Positions 53,201 through 61,725 of a stretch of 64,000 bases of DNA are shown one piece after another (the first letter of the stretch is position 1; each line of letters starts with the position of its first letter). The notes under the pieces were generated by a model. That model saw nothing but the letters and a program-made list of their open reading frames with translations, ran no database searches and had not been told where the DNA came from. This DNA is from CALGLS01 sp965222105 (GTDB lineage: Bacteria; Bacteroidota; Bacteroidia; Chitinophagales; Saprospiraceae): the NCBI GenBank assembly GCA_965222105.1, contig CBDCTQ010000062.1, positions 248,001-312,000 of the forward strand, read 5' to 3'. Position numbers and translations under genes: made by a program.

Positions 53201-53932
53201 GACGCCCCCTGGCAGGAATGGATCGCCGGCGTCGAATTTGCCGGTATCAACAATCCATCGGCAAAATGCCACCTCGGTGTTTGCGGTTATGGCGACTTTA
53301 CCAATCTGACCGCTATGGTCATGGCCGGCGATGATTACAACATTACACTTACACCCGGGCTGAGCTGGTCGGGCCAACCCGCTGATTTTTACTGGACGGT
53401 ATGGATCGATTACAACGGCGACGGCGACTTCAGCGACGTGGGTGAAACGGCTTTCCAACAATACGGCAGCAACCAGGTGGTCAATGGAATCATCTCCATC
53501 CCCTCCAATGCCAATGGGATGACCACCCGGATGCGAATAGCAGCTAAGAAAGGCGCCTTTGCCTCTCCTTGTGAAAGTTTTGGACAGGGGGAAGTGGAGG
53601 ATTATTCGGTCAGCATATTGGGTTCGGGGCCCACGCCGCTGCAAAGCCAACTGGAAGAACAACGGCGGGCGCGGGTGCTGGAAGTGTTCCCCAATCCGAT
53701 GTATGGCGCCAGTTTGTTTGTCAACCTGACGGGGTATGAAGGGCTGCCGGTACGTTTGGTATTGACCAATCAATTGGGACAGACCGTATTGGAATGGCCG
53801 ATAGACGAAGTCAACCGCTCCGTTGTGGAATGGCAGACGGGCGAGCTGCAAAGCGGATTTTATACGGTGAGTTTGATTGCGGATGTGGGCAAGCGGAAGT
53901 ACGCGCAGTTGGCGGTGGTGTCGGGGAAGTAG
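50234..53932 (+). CDS. Secreted clan GH-A glycosidase-like protein with HYR and three GEVED domains, T9SS
   Basis: 1,232 residues. A signal peptide (LFTCCLVLLLFPLADVIAQ) precedes a TIM-barrel region (to about 500) with WEIWNEPGFDF (Trp175, Glu180 as acid/base) and TIATEMNVPRE (Glu341 as candidate nucleophile), as in GH-A glycosidases of the GH39/GH5 type. An HYR domain (about 530-612) and three GEVED domains (about 615-758, 831-976, 982-1129; GLSWSGHDADLYWRIW in each form) follow. A type 3 thrombospondin-like calcium repeat (DSDGDGVCDAEDQCPGF) sits after the first GEVED. A T9SS sorting domain ends the protein (VFPNPMYGASLFVNLTG). It probably digests a polysaccharide; the substrate is unknown. 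Confidence 0.87.
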   Translation: MMNKLFTCCLVLLLFPLADVIAQVNYNAQTVNPPYTGVFRPGVNTGFFPLWSNQELGDIIAGNPANGVKGVGGKVTRPVLAESVLEIFGYDLLIDDFEYWQSLGMGEFTATLTGPVDWHRDLTEYCPGNTSELFRNLYTPIWDGGTNGTPYNDENYFAAYVYKTVSMYNQYVRFWEIWNEPGFDFAGVGWREPGDPVGNWWDNDPEPCDYILRAPIEHYVRTLRIAYEVIETIAPEDFVTVAGFGYQSFLDAVLRNTDNPNGGGVTAEYPHGGGAYIEVHGLHSYPHFDGTTFLNNINFFERHSDRAAQGLLYRRDFFQEIYDDYGYDGNTYPKKHTIATEMNVPREFAGGENFFATTLGQRNYIMKSFVTAILNDVYQFHIFGLQDQPGSGSGFDKMGLYVDLDNTSPYNQVRNPEATAVKTTSDMLWQTTYDATRTAQMNLPSGVKGYAFLRSDGIYVYMLWAETTIDLSEFAQGTYSFPASFGYTTLDRYEWDYSDTGIITSNPVNNISLDATPIFLVEETGGGTTITMTCPDNIVEIVASGAGGATINWSDPSASTNCNNGSVSVNQTGGPDNGSFIPLGNHVITYTATNTCNQQTTCSFTVTVSEGSGGNYCAAKGTAPWQEWIAGVAVANVDNPSGKCDTECGYGDWTSLTIEVSAGQSYNTTLTPGLSWSGHDADLYWRIWIDFNQDGDWTDAGEMVLEEYGDNQVVNASISIPGSASEGITRMRVSAKKGSYATPCETFQEGEVEDYSVDIGGGTGCNVGDPCNDNDPCTTNDQYDANCNCAGTFQDSDGDGVCDAEDQCPGFDDNMDDNNNGIPDGCEGGGDYCAASADAPWQEWIAGVAVANVNNPSGKCDTECGYGDFTNLTANLDADQSYNITLTPGLSWSGHPADFYWRVWIDFNQDGDWTDPGEMVLETYGSNQVVSENIAIPANAMEGVTRMRISAKKGAYATPCESFQNGEIEDYGVLITGGGPGGTYCASAADAPWQEWIAGVEFAGINNPSAKCHLGVCGYGDFTNLTAMVMAGDDYNITLTPGLSWSGQPADFYWTVWIDYNGDGDFSDVGETAFQQYGSNQVVNGIISIPSNANGMTTRMRIAAKKGAFASPCESFGQGEVEDYSVSILGSGPTPLQSQLEEQRRARVLEVFPNPMYGASLFVNLTGYEGLPVRLVLTNQLGQTVLEWPIDEVNRSVVEWQTGELQSGFYTVSLIADVGKRKYAQLAVVSGK

Positions 53933-54058
53933 GTGTAGATGAATGTTTTTGTGAGGAAGGAGGTTCCTTTGAGGAACCCCCTTCCTTTTTAAAGCAGTTT
54001 TTTTTAATTTAGGTGTTAATTGATTAATATTTGTAATTCTTCCTCGGGCATCGTTTAA

Positions 54059-54922
54059 TTATCTACGGACACATCGACAACTGCCGCTGAAAGACTTATT
54101 GATGTTGAATTGATCGCCAAGGTCGAAGAAATGTCCCCAGGCAATGATGTAAGTGACTTCAGTAGAACTCCAATAAGTTCCCTCTGGCATTTCATTATTA
54201 CCGCTTGTACCACCTGGCCCAAATTTTTCATACATAGCATTGAGTTCTTCCTTTGCAGGCAAGTACCATTCACAACCCGTTGTAGCGGCCAGTTCGGCAC
54301 ATATCCCGGCTGCATAGGTGTTTTTATCCACATTTTGCCCATCGTAATGATCCACTATAGTACTTGTGTTACCCTGACCATCCCAGTCATCCGTTGCACT
54401 AAGAAGTGTAAAATCTGGGGACCATTGTATACCAGAGTTATCGTCCATAGCATTTAAATAGATAGTGTAGGTTTCTTGACCTGTGTTTACTTCTACAGAA
54501 AGCAGTCCCTCGGTGGAACAACCGTCACAATCGCTATCGGCTCCGTCTACATCGCCGTCGCAGTCGTCATCCATATTGTTGTCGCAAATCTCCGGAGAAC
54601 CTGGGTTAATGGCCGCATTCGTATCATCACAATCCGTTTCACTGCATCCATTAGGTATATCAAAATATCCGTCGCCATCCATGTCTACCGCATCGCCATG
54701 GGCTTGGTGGGCGGATACTGCATTTTCATTGATGGAAATCACATGCCAAGTATCGTTGTCCTCGTCATAATGGCATATATCGATCAAATCAGAACTCCTT
54801 GTAGTGACAGTGTTATTGTCATGGATTTCAGAAAGCGGTAACTCATCTATTGTACTTTCTTTTTCACAGGCGGTAAAAAAGAACAGTGTTAGAAACAGAA
54901 AAGACCATAATAAATTTTTCAT
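54059..54922 (-). CDS. Lipoprotein with MopE-like motif and DUF1566-like domain
   Basis: 287 residues. The signal (LLWSFLFLTLFFFTAC) has Cys19 as lipidation site. A calcium-type MopE segment (GYFDIPNGCSETDCDDTNAA, then GSPEICDNNMDDDCDGDVDG) spans about residues 85-135. From about 140 the sequence is DUF1566-like: WYLPAKEELNAMYEKFG, GTYWSSTEVTYIIAWGHFF and GSCRCVRR at the end. Function is unknown; similar proteins are surface-anchored. It is a single gene after the glycosidase. Confidence 0.82.
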   Translation of the reverse strand: MKNLLWSFLFLTLFFFTACEKESTIDELPLSEIHDNNTVTTRSSDLIDICHYDEDNDTWHVISINENAVSAHQAHGDAVDMDGDGYFDIPNGCSETDCDDTNAAINPGSPEICDNNMDDDCDGDVDGADSDCDGCSTEGLLSVEVNTGQETYTIYLNAMDDNSGIQWSPDFTLLSATDDWDGQGNTSTIVDHYDGQNVDKNTYAAGICAELAATTGCEWYLPAKEELNAMYEKFGPGGTSGNNEMPEGTYWSSTEVTYIIAWGHFFDLGDQFNINKSFSGSCRCVRR

Positions 54923-55321
54923 TGTTTTTTTTATTTAGTGATTAGAAAATAATAATCATTTTGGCAATGTAAAATTAGGTCGAAAACCAGATGGAGTCCC
55001 AAGTAAATGCGTGGTTGGTATTACTTTTTGATTGGATGGTCAATATATCAAGGCAAGATTGTATTAATAGTTTCTAAAAAACGGACTTCCCTTCCTGCGG
55101 CAGGCGGGTGCACAAATACCACAAAAGGTCGTCAGGTTGGCAGAATATGAATCTTATTCCTTGCAGTTGGCGAGTTGGCTATTAGGGCGTCACGCCAAAG
55201 GCGTGACTTTTAGCTTCCCTCTAACGCGTAAGAGGGAAGCTAAAACCAAAAAGCCCAAGGGCGCCTTAATGCCGATAGTTATCGGCACCAATAGCCAATA
55301 TTTGGTACCGGCTTTGCCGGG
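54923..55321. other. Intergenic gap with palindrome cluster
   Basis: Within 55189-55245 lie two adjacent perfect hairpins (GTCACGCC-AAA-GGCGTGAC, then 15-bp arms TTTTAGCTTCCCTCT with AGAGGGAAGCTAAAA), followed by TGCCGATAGTTATCGGCA (55270-55287) and ACCGGCTTTGCCGGGT near 55308. No gene is seen. Confidence 0.6.
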
Positions 55322-56500
55322 TTAGGGAGTTAGGCGAATAAATTCGCCGACTACGTTGGAATAGCGGCCATAGACCGCTGTGACAAATGGTCCGTTGAGA
55401 AAGGACAAGGGGTCTAGTTCGCTTTGGTAAACCACTCCTCGCCAACGTCCCGTCAGCAGGATGCGGGCCACTTCGGCCATTGGGGCTGCTGTGGTCGATT
55501 GGATGGCGCGTAAAGTCTGACGGCCAATCTTCATGGGTTCAATGCGATACGATTTTTCTATGGCTCGGAGTACTCCCCGGTGGTCTCTGCCTTTTGCGCA
55601 AGCGTACACGATCACAAAGTCGTCTTCGACGGTGGGAATGTTGTCGAGCATGGTTTGTTGGAGATGGGATATCCGGTCGGTTCCAGCGGGGGTGTTAGCC
55701 AGTACTTGTTGTACCCATTGGTAATGGCCGGGATAGCGGAGGGTTTTGTAATCGAGGTCTTTTATTTTTTCGGCGAAAGCCTGAGGAAGATCGGCAGCAC
55801 CCCCTGAAGTGAGATTGTCTTCATAGGCTACCCCATCGATGAGGATGGTTTCTCTTTCCGAAAGGGCGGGCAGGTTTACAATTTGGTGGTTGCGTACAGC
55901 GATGGCGTCTTTGACGTATTCGGTGGCCACGCCAATGGGACTCCAGGTAAAACCATAGAAATGGGGCGCCGGTGCATAACGGGTAAGGGCGCCAACTTTC
56001 ATGGAGAGCTTGTCGATGGTATTTACGCCATGTTCGCGGCAAAAGGTTTTGAAAAGCATATTGCCCAACACGTTGATGAAACCGGGAGCGAGGCCCGTTT
56101 GTACGACGAACCCAGTTGAGGCATCTTTGGCAATATTTACAACTTCATTGGTTTCTTTGACATACTCGGTGAGGTTGACGTAGTGGAGGCCGTAGTCGCG
56201 GGCCAGGCGGGCGATGCGGGGTGCCTGGCTTCCGGGCAGGCAGTCGAGGACGATCTCTGAATCCTCAAAAATGTCGATCATCGTTTGGTCGGCTCCTTCG
56301 CGGGGCATGGTGAAAGCGGTGGCCACCCCATCGTGCCCCAAGCCGTGGTGTATCCAGCGGACAGCGTCGAGGGCCGTGGCTTCGTATACGTCGCCGAGGA
56401 AGAGCTGCGCATTGAGGTCTTTGTCGTTGGCGAGGATGAGGCCTACTGCCCGGCCGATGCCACCGGCTCCCACGATGGCGATGTTTCTTGTCTTAGACAT
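55322..56500 (-). CDS. Saccharopine dehydrogenase family protein
   Basis: 392 residues. A Rossmann nucleotide-binding start (NIAIVGAGGIGRAVGLILAN) is followed by the saccharopine dehydrogenase core with DSEIVLDCLPGSQAPRIARL, HYVNLTEYVKETNEV and QTGLAPGFINVLGN. The C-terminal domain has the MKVGALTRYAPAPHFYGFTW motif and GRWRGVVYQSELDPLSFLNG. It is a NAD(P)-dependent enzyme of lysine metabolism type (forming or cleaving saccharopine), but substrate is not certain. It ends in the region with palindromes (55189-55320). No operon partner. Confidence 0.88.
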   Translation of the reverse strand: MSKTRNIAIVGAGGIGRAVGLILANDKDLNAQLFLGDVYEATALDAVRWIHHGLGHDGVATAFTMPREGADQTMIDIFEDSEIVLDCLPGSQAPRIARLARDYGLHYVNLTEYVKETNEVVNIAKDASTGFVVQTGLAPGFINVLGNMLFKTFCREHGVNTIDKLSMKVGALTRYAPAPHFYGFTWSPIGVATEYVKDAIAVRNHQIVNLPALSERETILIDGVAYEDNLTSGGAADLPQAFAEKIKDLDYKTLRYPGHYQWVQQVLANTPAGTDRISHLQQTMLDNIPTVEDDFVIVYACAKGRDHRGVLRAIEKSYRIEPMKIGRQTLRAIQSTTAAPMAEVARILLTGRWRGVVYQSELDPLSFLNGPFVTAVYGRYSNVVGEFIRLTP

Positions 56501-56668
56501 GGTATTATAATTTTTGGTATTGTTTAGGTTGAGACAAATTTTGTTCCTGATTTTGGTAGCACCAAATGATCGTGCAACCGGGTTGCAAAATTAGCTTTTT
56601 TAGCGAAAGCGGAAAGTGGAAAAACGGGAAAAAAGAAATACTGTCAAGTGGGAGGCGCAGCCGGGGTT

Positions 56669-57868
56669 TTATCCTTTGGACTGTTGCAGTTGACGGAGTT
56701 TTTCTGTTTGGTTGGTTCGTTGGTAGACGTCTTTGAGGGCCTCGATCACTTTTCGGTCGTGGGCATTGAGGTGCTGGGTGGCTTCGAGGGTTTTGATGGT
56801 TTTTTGCATGAATTGGGCGTAGTCTTGCTGCTGGGGAGCATCGGGCGCCATGGTGACAACCTTGTTGTAGTAAAGGGCGGCGAGGTTGTAGACGTAATCA
56901 AAGCTCGACGGTTGCAAGGCAATGGCTTGCTGGTAGGCTGCTTCTGCCTTTTGGAAATAGGTTTCGGCTAGTCTGCTGCCTGAAACGGCATCGTAAAGTG
57001 CATTCCAGGCCATTCCCTGGATGAAATAGAAGCGGGGCACCTCCGACTGATCGATCAGGGGCAATTTATCATCGATCAGGTGGATGGCCTCTTCATAGTC
57101 TTTATGGGTCATCAACCAGTGTAGTTTGTGGCGGATCAGAGTGGACGATTCCGGGTATTTGACCAGGGCCTGGTTGAGGATTTTTCCTGCTGGTGCCGGT
57201 TGGTCCAGGGCCATCAGCATATTGTAGTGGTCAATGAACATCTGCTCTTCCGATATGCCCTGCCATTGGAGGGTTTCGTACAGGGATCTGGCCTCGTGGC
57301 TTCGGCCGGTAAGTTCGGCGGCCCAGGCGGTGAGGTAAATGAGCATGGTGTCCATTTGATAGGGGGTGTTTTCGGGAATGTATTGTTGGACAAAGCGGTC
57401 GCAGTTTCTCGCCCATTGGAGGTTGAGATAGAACCGTTCGTAATTGTTTTGTTGGTCTGCCCCCGCGGCCGATTGCAAATAGGAAAAGGCCATTTCTTTG
57501 AGGAAGCGGTGCAGCCCTCCGATTTGCCGAAAGGCCTTTTCGCTGTATTCGGATCTGGTGTACTTAGCGGCATTTTGAAAAGCGGCTATGCCTTCGAGGA
57601 GTTGGTAGGAATGCTGGCGGTACAGGTCGTTGTCCCATTGGGTATTGGCCTCTTCAAAGTATTGCTGAGTAAGTGCTTTTCCTTTGAAATACCATAGGGC
57701 GGCTTTGAGTTCGGGATCAACGGTTTTGTCCAACTGTCGATTGATGAAGGTGGTGGCTTTTTGGTAGGATTTATGGTCGAGATACTCCCTGGTTTTTTCA
57801 ACGACGGCCTGTTGTGCAGCCAGGGCAACAGGAAACAACAACAGGAAAAAATAAATTGGGTATCTCAT
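56669..57868 (-). CDS. Secreted TPR-like repeat protein
   Basis: 399 residues from the ATG at 57868, chosen because a signal peptide follows directly (YPIYFFLLLFPVALAAQ). The longer frame to 57967 gives no better start. TPR-like helical pairs run through the protein: AALWYFKGKALTQQYFEEAN, TAWAAELTGRSHEARSLYET, RFYFIQGMAWNALYDAVSGS, AYQQAIALQPSSFDYVYNLA and VIEALKDVYQRTNQTEKLRQ. It probably scaffolds a periplasmic assembly. The partner is unknown. Confidence 0.8.
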   Translation of the reverse strand: MRYPIYFFLLLFPVALAAQQAVVEKTREYLDHKSYQKATTFINRQLDKTVDPELKAALWYFKGKALTQQYFEEANTQWDNDLYRQHSYQLLEGIAAFQNAAKYTRSEYSEKAFRQIGGLHRFLKEMAFSYLQSAAGADQQNNYERFYLNLQWARNCDRFVQQYIPENTPYQMDTMLIYLTAWAAELTGRSHEARSLYETLQWQGISEEQMFIDHYNMLMALDQPAPAGKILNQALVKYPESSTLIRHKLHWLMTHKDYEEAIHLIDDKLPLIDQSEVPRFYFIQGMAWNALYDAVSGSRLAETYFQKAEAAYQQAIALQPSSFDYVYNLAALYYNKVVTMAPDAPQQQDYAQFMQKTIKTLEATQHLNAHDRKVIEALKDVYQRTNQTEKLRQLQQSKG

Positions 57869-58163
57869 AAACAGGAGGCTGATTCGAGGCTCCACGCTAT
57901 TACAGACGTTGATTTGGTCGAATAGTAACCAATTCGAGTCGGCAAAGCTATACAGATTTACCATCAATCAAAAACAGGATTTGTGTTATTAGGATGGGTT
58001 GGAGGGAAGATATGTTCAGGGATTATAAAATCAAAACGTCGACATTAACAAATCGGTTTTGGCTTACATTAGACAAAGATACTATATTTTTTTAATTGTT
58101 TATTAGCGCAATAAGCAATTAATTTTATTTAATAAGTTAATTGTCTAACCAATAGATACTGGG

Positions 58164-59225
58164 CTACAACTGCTTGTGTTTGTGGTAGATAGCCATCAGT
58201 TTTTCAGCCGCCTGAAAGGGGGTAAGTTCGCCTTCGGCTATGGCTTTTTCCATTTGGGGCAGTGCTTTTTGGATGGCTGGGAGTTGGAAAAAGGCCGTTT
58301 TCAGTTCGTTTTCAATGGTTTGGTACAGCCAGTATTGGTTTTGAAGTTGGCGTTTGGAGGGGATGTAGTTGTCGTTTTGACGAAATGATTCCAGCAGTGA
58401 AAGGATTTCTGGAATCCCCTTACCCGTGGTAGCCGAGCAAGTGCGCACCTGTGGTTGCCAGCCACCGGGTTTTATGGGATAGAGGCGCAAGGCAGCCTGA
58501 TAGCTTCTCTGTGATTGGCGGGCCAATTGTTCGCGGCCACCGTCAGATTTGTTGATGACCAGTAGATCGGCCATTTCGACGATCCCTCTTTTGATGCCTT
58601 GCAATTCATCACCGGCGCCGGGGAGGAGGAGGAGGAGGAAAAAATCGGCGATGTTGTAGATGCTGACCTCTGATTGGCCCACCCCCACGGTTTCTATCAG
58701 AATACGGTTGTAGTCGGCGGCTTCGCAGAGCTCAATGACCTGGCGGGTGCGGGGAGCTACGCCGCCCAGGTTGCCGGCAGAAGGGGTTGGTCGTACAAAG
58801 GCGTTTTGGTGGGTGGAGAGTTGGGGCATCCTGGTCTTGTCGCCGAGGATGCTGCCTTTGGTCAGTTGGCTGCTGGGGTCGATCGACAGGACGGCTACTT
58901 TATGGCCCTGTTCGAGGAGGGCTACCCCGATGGTTTCGATAAACGTGCTTTTGCCGACGCCGGGGCTTCCGGTGATACCGATGCGAAAGCCATCAGCAGT
59001 GGTCGGGGCAGCCATTTTGTGCAGCAGCTCGTGGGCTTGTCGGCGTTGGTTGGGGTGAGTACTTTCGATGAGAGTGATGGCTTGCGCCAAAATGGAGCGG
59101 TCGCCTGCCCGGATGCCCTGGAGGTAGTCGTTTACCGAAAGGGGTGGTCTTTTGGGCCGCCTCTTTTTCAGGTTGGGATTGACCTCTTTTTTGGGATCAC
59201 CGGGATTGGAAGGGTTGTTTTTCAA
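58164..59225 (-). CDS. meaB: Methylmalonyl-CoA mutase-associated GTPase MeaB
   Basis: 353 residues, normal length. The G1 Walker A motif is GITGSPGVGKSTFIETIGVA; later GTPase motifs include SIDPSSQLTKGSILGDKTRM, the ETVGVGQSE switch region and LLVINKSDGG for guanine recognition. It opens with a basic tail and the family SVNDYLQGIRAGDRSILAQA. MeaB protects and loads adenosylcobalamin onto methylmalonyl-CoA mutase. The mutase subunits are not in this window, so partners lie elsewhere. Confidence 0.93.
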   Translation of the reverse strand: MKNNPSNPGDPKKEVNPNLKKRRPKRPPLSVNDYLQGIRAGDRSILAQAITLIESTHPNQRRQAHELLHKMAAPTTADGFRIGITGSPGVGKSTFIETIGVALLEQGHKVAVLSIDPSSQLTKGSILGDKTRMPQLSTHQNAFVRPTPSAGNLGGVAPRTRQVIELCEAADYNRILIETVGVGQSEVSIYNIADFFLLLLLPGAGDELQGIKRGIVEMADLLVINKSDGGREQLARQSQRSYQAALRLYPIKPGGWQPQVRTCSATTGKGIPEILSLLESFRQNDNYIPSKRQLQNQYWLYQTIENELKTAFFQLPAIQKALPQMEKAIAEGELTPFQAAEKLMAIYHKHKQL

Positions 59226-60108
59226 AATCGTTAATGGATTTAAGGAAGGTTAAAGTCGGTTGGCCCGAAAATCCGCTCTTTTTTAACACATATGTAAGTA
59301 ATTAGTTATCAGCAAGTTAAATGTTAATTAGTTTAACAAAAAATAGTCAAAAAGGCTATCAAAGGTTAAAAATCCGCTAATGGGAGCAAGTTACGGCAAA
59401 AGGAGCGGAAGGGAGTGGATCGGTTGAGTTTTTATGGTTAGTATTGTGTAAAAATAATGGGTTATTATTTCCATTTTCGGGGAGGTTGAGCGTATAGAAT
59501 TGGGAGGCTGATGTGCTGATGATTGATGTGTTGATGATTGGTCCCGAAGCATCCAGATCGCTATCGGGAGGGACGAGGTTATGCTGACTTTGTCAATTTT
59601 GTACCTGCTGACTTCGACTGCGCTCAGTCAGAGAGCTGCCGCTGGTTGAGCGGAGCCGAAGCCAGCGGAGAAAGACCGTATTCAACCCCGACAATTCCTA
59701 CTTTTTTATAATTATCAGAAGGTGGCGGGCAGTGTAGCAATCATTATTCTTTAACAGGTAATTGCTCATGACAACTCTTACTATCTGCCTGCGCCTTCTT
59801 TTTTTAGTGACCAAACCGGGCTTTTTTCATCTTAATAGCAGTTGTCTTTTTTTGTGTAAAGCAACATTAACAAAACATTTAGTAATTTTGCGCGAAATTT
59901 AAGCAGCTCCGACCCAACACCTGGCGTTTTAGAGACGTTTGTAGGAATGAAATAAAGAAAATCAAAATCCTTTTGTGAATATTATTATCACCTACCTGTC
60001 CTTGTTGTTTTTCCAACTATTTGCCGTCCTGACCCAACATGCTGGCGCAATTTTAGCGAAAGCGACGCTGACAGGTATATCCATTAACCATAAATTATAG
60101 AATAGAAA
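59226..60108. other. Long intergenic region with repeats and possible short peptide
   Basis: 883 bp. Repeats of the 'gatgtgctgatgattg' type lie near 59518-59545, and an imperfect palindrome (ttcgactgcgctcagtc and gagcggagccgaag) near 59615-59665. A TAATTTTG (59883-59890) could be a -7 element, but no spaced TTG was found. A GTG-started frame at 59975-60100 would encode a 41-residue hydrophobic peptide (ITYLSLLFFQLFAVLTQ). Coding status of that peptide is uncertain. Confidence 0.35.
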
Positions 60109-61347
60109 ATGAAAAATCTTTCTTTGTTAAATGTACTCCTGATGGCTCTGGCCATTTTTGCTCTGTCTTCTTGTGGAGAAGACGATCCTGCTGATAGCGC
60201 TTTGCCGCCTTCCGTCCGCCTTCTTGATGATGCAGGCTTCCTGTCAATTGACAGTGAGGTGGCTGCTGGCACGGCATTTTCCGTAAGGCTGCAAGCTGAT
60301 AAGGGGGATAACACACTGAAAAGCCTGGTGATCCAAAGAGATGGTGCTGATATTGACGCTATCGCTGATGATCTCACCATCGTGGGTATTTCTCTGGCCA
60401 ACAACCCACAAGCCATTACTGGTGCCGATGTGGACGGCTTCACCTGGGATATTACGCTCCTGGCTCATACCGATTTGGCGGACGTTCCTTACGACTTTAT
60501 CGTTCAGGACGATGGAGGCAACTCCGGTACCGCTACTATTTGGATCAATACGGCTAATACTAATCCGCTTTCTGTAGCTGTAGTAGACGGCCCTACCTCT
60601 TTTATGGCATCTGCTAATTCTCTTCAGGTCATCAAAATCGATGCTATTCCTGGAGCAGCGAACCTTCGTGATATAGCCGTGTTTGAAGATGGTGTACCGA
60701 TCGATCCCACCAGACTGCGATTACATGGTGTTGAATTTGACAACAACCCTATGACTTTGACAGGTGATGATGTCAACGGTTTGGACAATGCAGAAATCAC
60801 TATTCGCGTAGCTGACGCTGGTGCTCCTACTTATCGAATTGAAGTAACGGATGAAGATGACGTAACTGCCTCCGCAGAAGTTTTTATCAACATCGGAACC
60901 GAACTCGATCCAGGTGCTGAGGTTACTGCTATTTTATTCTATAATAATGATGGCCCCAACCAAGGAGGTGTGGACCTGGAAGATGGGACCAGCATTTCGT
61001 CTTTGAACGCTGATGCTGATATCATTGACGCCGGTATTGACACCGACCTTCCTGTTGCTGACAATTGGTTAAAACAAATCCAACCCGCAAACGGAGCTAC
61101 CTTGCGTTTGCCGGATTCTGCTCAAGCAGAACTTTTTGATTACGACAATATCAATACCAGGGAAGCAGTAATAGCTGCATACGACTCCGGGATTGCTGCT
61201 AGTATCACTGACGCTTTAACTATTGGGGATGTATTTATGGTTAAACAAGCAAACGATCATTTCATTATTGTGGTAAGAGAAATAAATACCACCGATAATG
61301 ACAACCTCGACAACTACGTGATTGATATCAAGCGGGTACTTGATTAA
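60109..61347 (+). CDS. Large hypothetical lipoprotein with repeated beta domains
   Basis: 412 residues. The lipoprotein signal (LNVLLMALAIFALSSC) has LSSC at Cys22. Two related beta-sandwich segments follow, FSVRLQADKGDNTLKSLVIQ with GADIDAIADDLTIVGI, and LQVIKIDAIPGAANLRDIAV with GVPIDPTRLRLHGVEFDNNP. The same theme (NNPQAITGADVDGF and NNPMTLTGDDVNGL) shows an internal duplication. The C-terminal quarter (TRIDYDNINTREAV-like, ending VIDIKRVLD) is different. I recognise no family. A terminator follows at 61378-61415. Confidence 0.75.
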   Translation: MKNLSLLNVLLMALAIFALSSCGEDDPADSALPPSVRLLDDAGFLSIDSEVAAGTAFSVRLQADKGDNTLKSLVIQRDGADIDAIADDLTIVGISLANNPQAITGADVDGFTWDITLLAHTDLADVPYDFIVQDDGGNSGTATIWINTANTNPLSVAVVDGPTSFMASANSLQVIKIDAIPGAANLRDIAVFEDGVPIDPTRLRLHGVEFDNNPMTLTGDDVNGLDNAEITIRVADAGAPTYRIEVTDEDDVTASAEVFINIGTELDPGAEVTAILFYNNDGPNQGGVDLEDGTSISSLNADADIIDAGIDTDLPVADNWLKQIQPANGATLRLPDSAQAELFDYDNINTREAVIAAYDSGIAASITDALTIGDVFMVKQANDHFIIVVREINTTDNDNLDNYVIDIKRVLD

Positions 61348-61377
61348 TCATTCTAATAGAAAACATGATCTAGTATG

Positions 61378-61415
61378 AAAAAGGCTTGTCTGGCATCTGC
61401 CGGGCAAGCCTTTTT
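61378..61415 (+). terminator. Rho-independent terminator of the 60109-61347 gene
   Basis: AAAAAGGCTTG (61378-61388) pairs with CAAGCCTTTTT (61405-61415); 5 T end the stem. Confidence 0.8.
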
Positions 61416-61618
61416 CCATCTCTCCTCCCCTTTCGGAAAATTCGTGGTCGAATTCTCTTGTGGGAAAACCAGGGCTTCTCATAAATCGCGAGAATAGTTT
61501 TTTTAACTGACGTTCATCGCAGTTGCAAACCTACCTGTCGGCAGGAGGGCTGCAACGAACGAGGTTATAAACGGTGACGAGCAACCCTTTTCCATCTCTT
61601 CTCCCCTTTCGGAAAAAT
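61406..61618. repeat. Second cassette flanked by about 33-bp direct repeats
   Basis: TTTTTCCATCTCTCCTCCCC (from about 61411) recurs with few changes at about 61588 (TTTTCCATCTCTTCTCCCC). Both are followed by TTTCGGAAAA. Between them is a hairpin-rich part (gttcatcgcagttgcaaacc with gctgcaacgaacg), similar to the cassette at 28397-28586. Confidence 0.55.
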
Positions 61619-61666
61619 AGCATTCAAAAACTCTTTTCGGAAAAACCTTTTTATCCCCAAAATGGT

Positions 61667-61705
61667 TATATTTGCAGTAAATTTGCTCTTTAGATTAAAT
61701 CTAAA
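61667..61705 (+). promoter_or_regulatory. iscS -7 element and candidate operator palindrome
   Basis: TATATTTG (61667-61674) fits the TAnnTTTG element; no clear -33 TTG is seen. Just after the expected start point is the palindrome TTTAGAT-TAA-ATCTAAA (61689-61705), ideally placed for a repressor. A cluster-sensing Rrf2/IscR-type regulator is the obvious candidate, but none is encoded in the window. Confidence 0.55.
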
Positions 61706-61725
61706 TAAAAACTACTAACTGTTAT

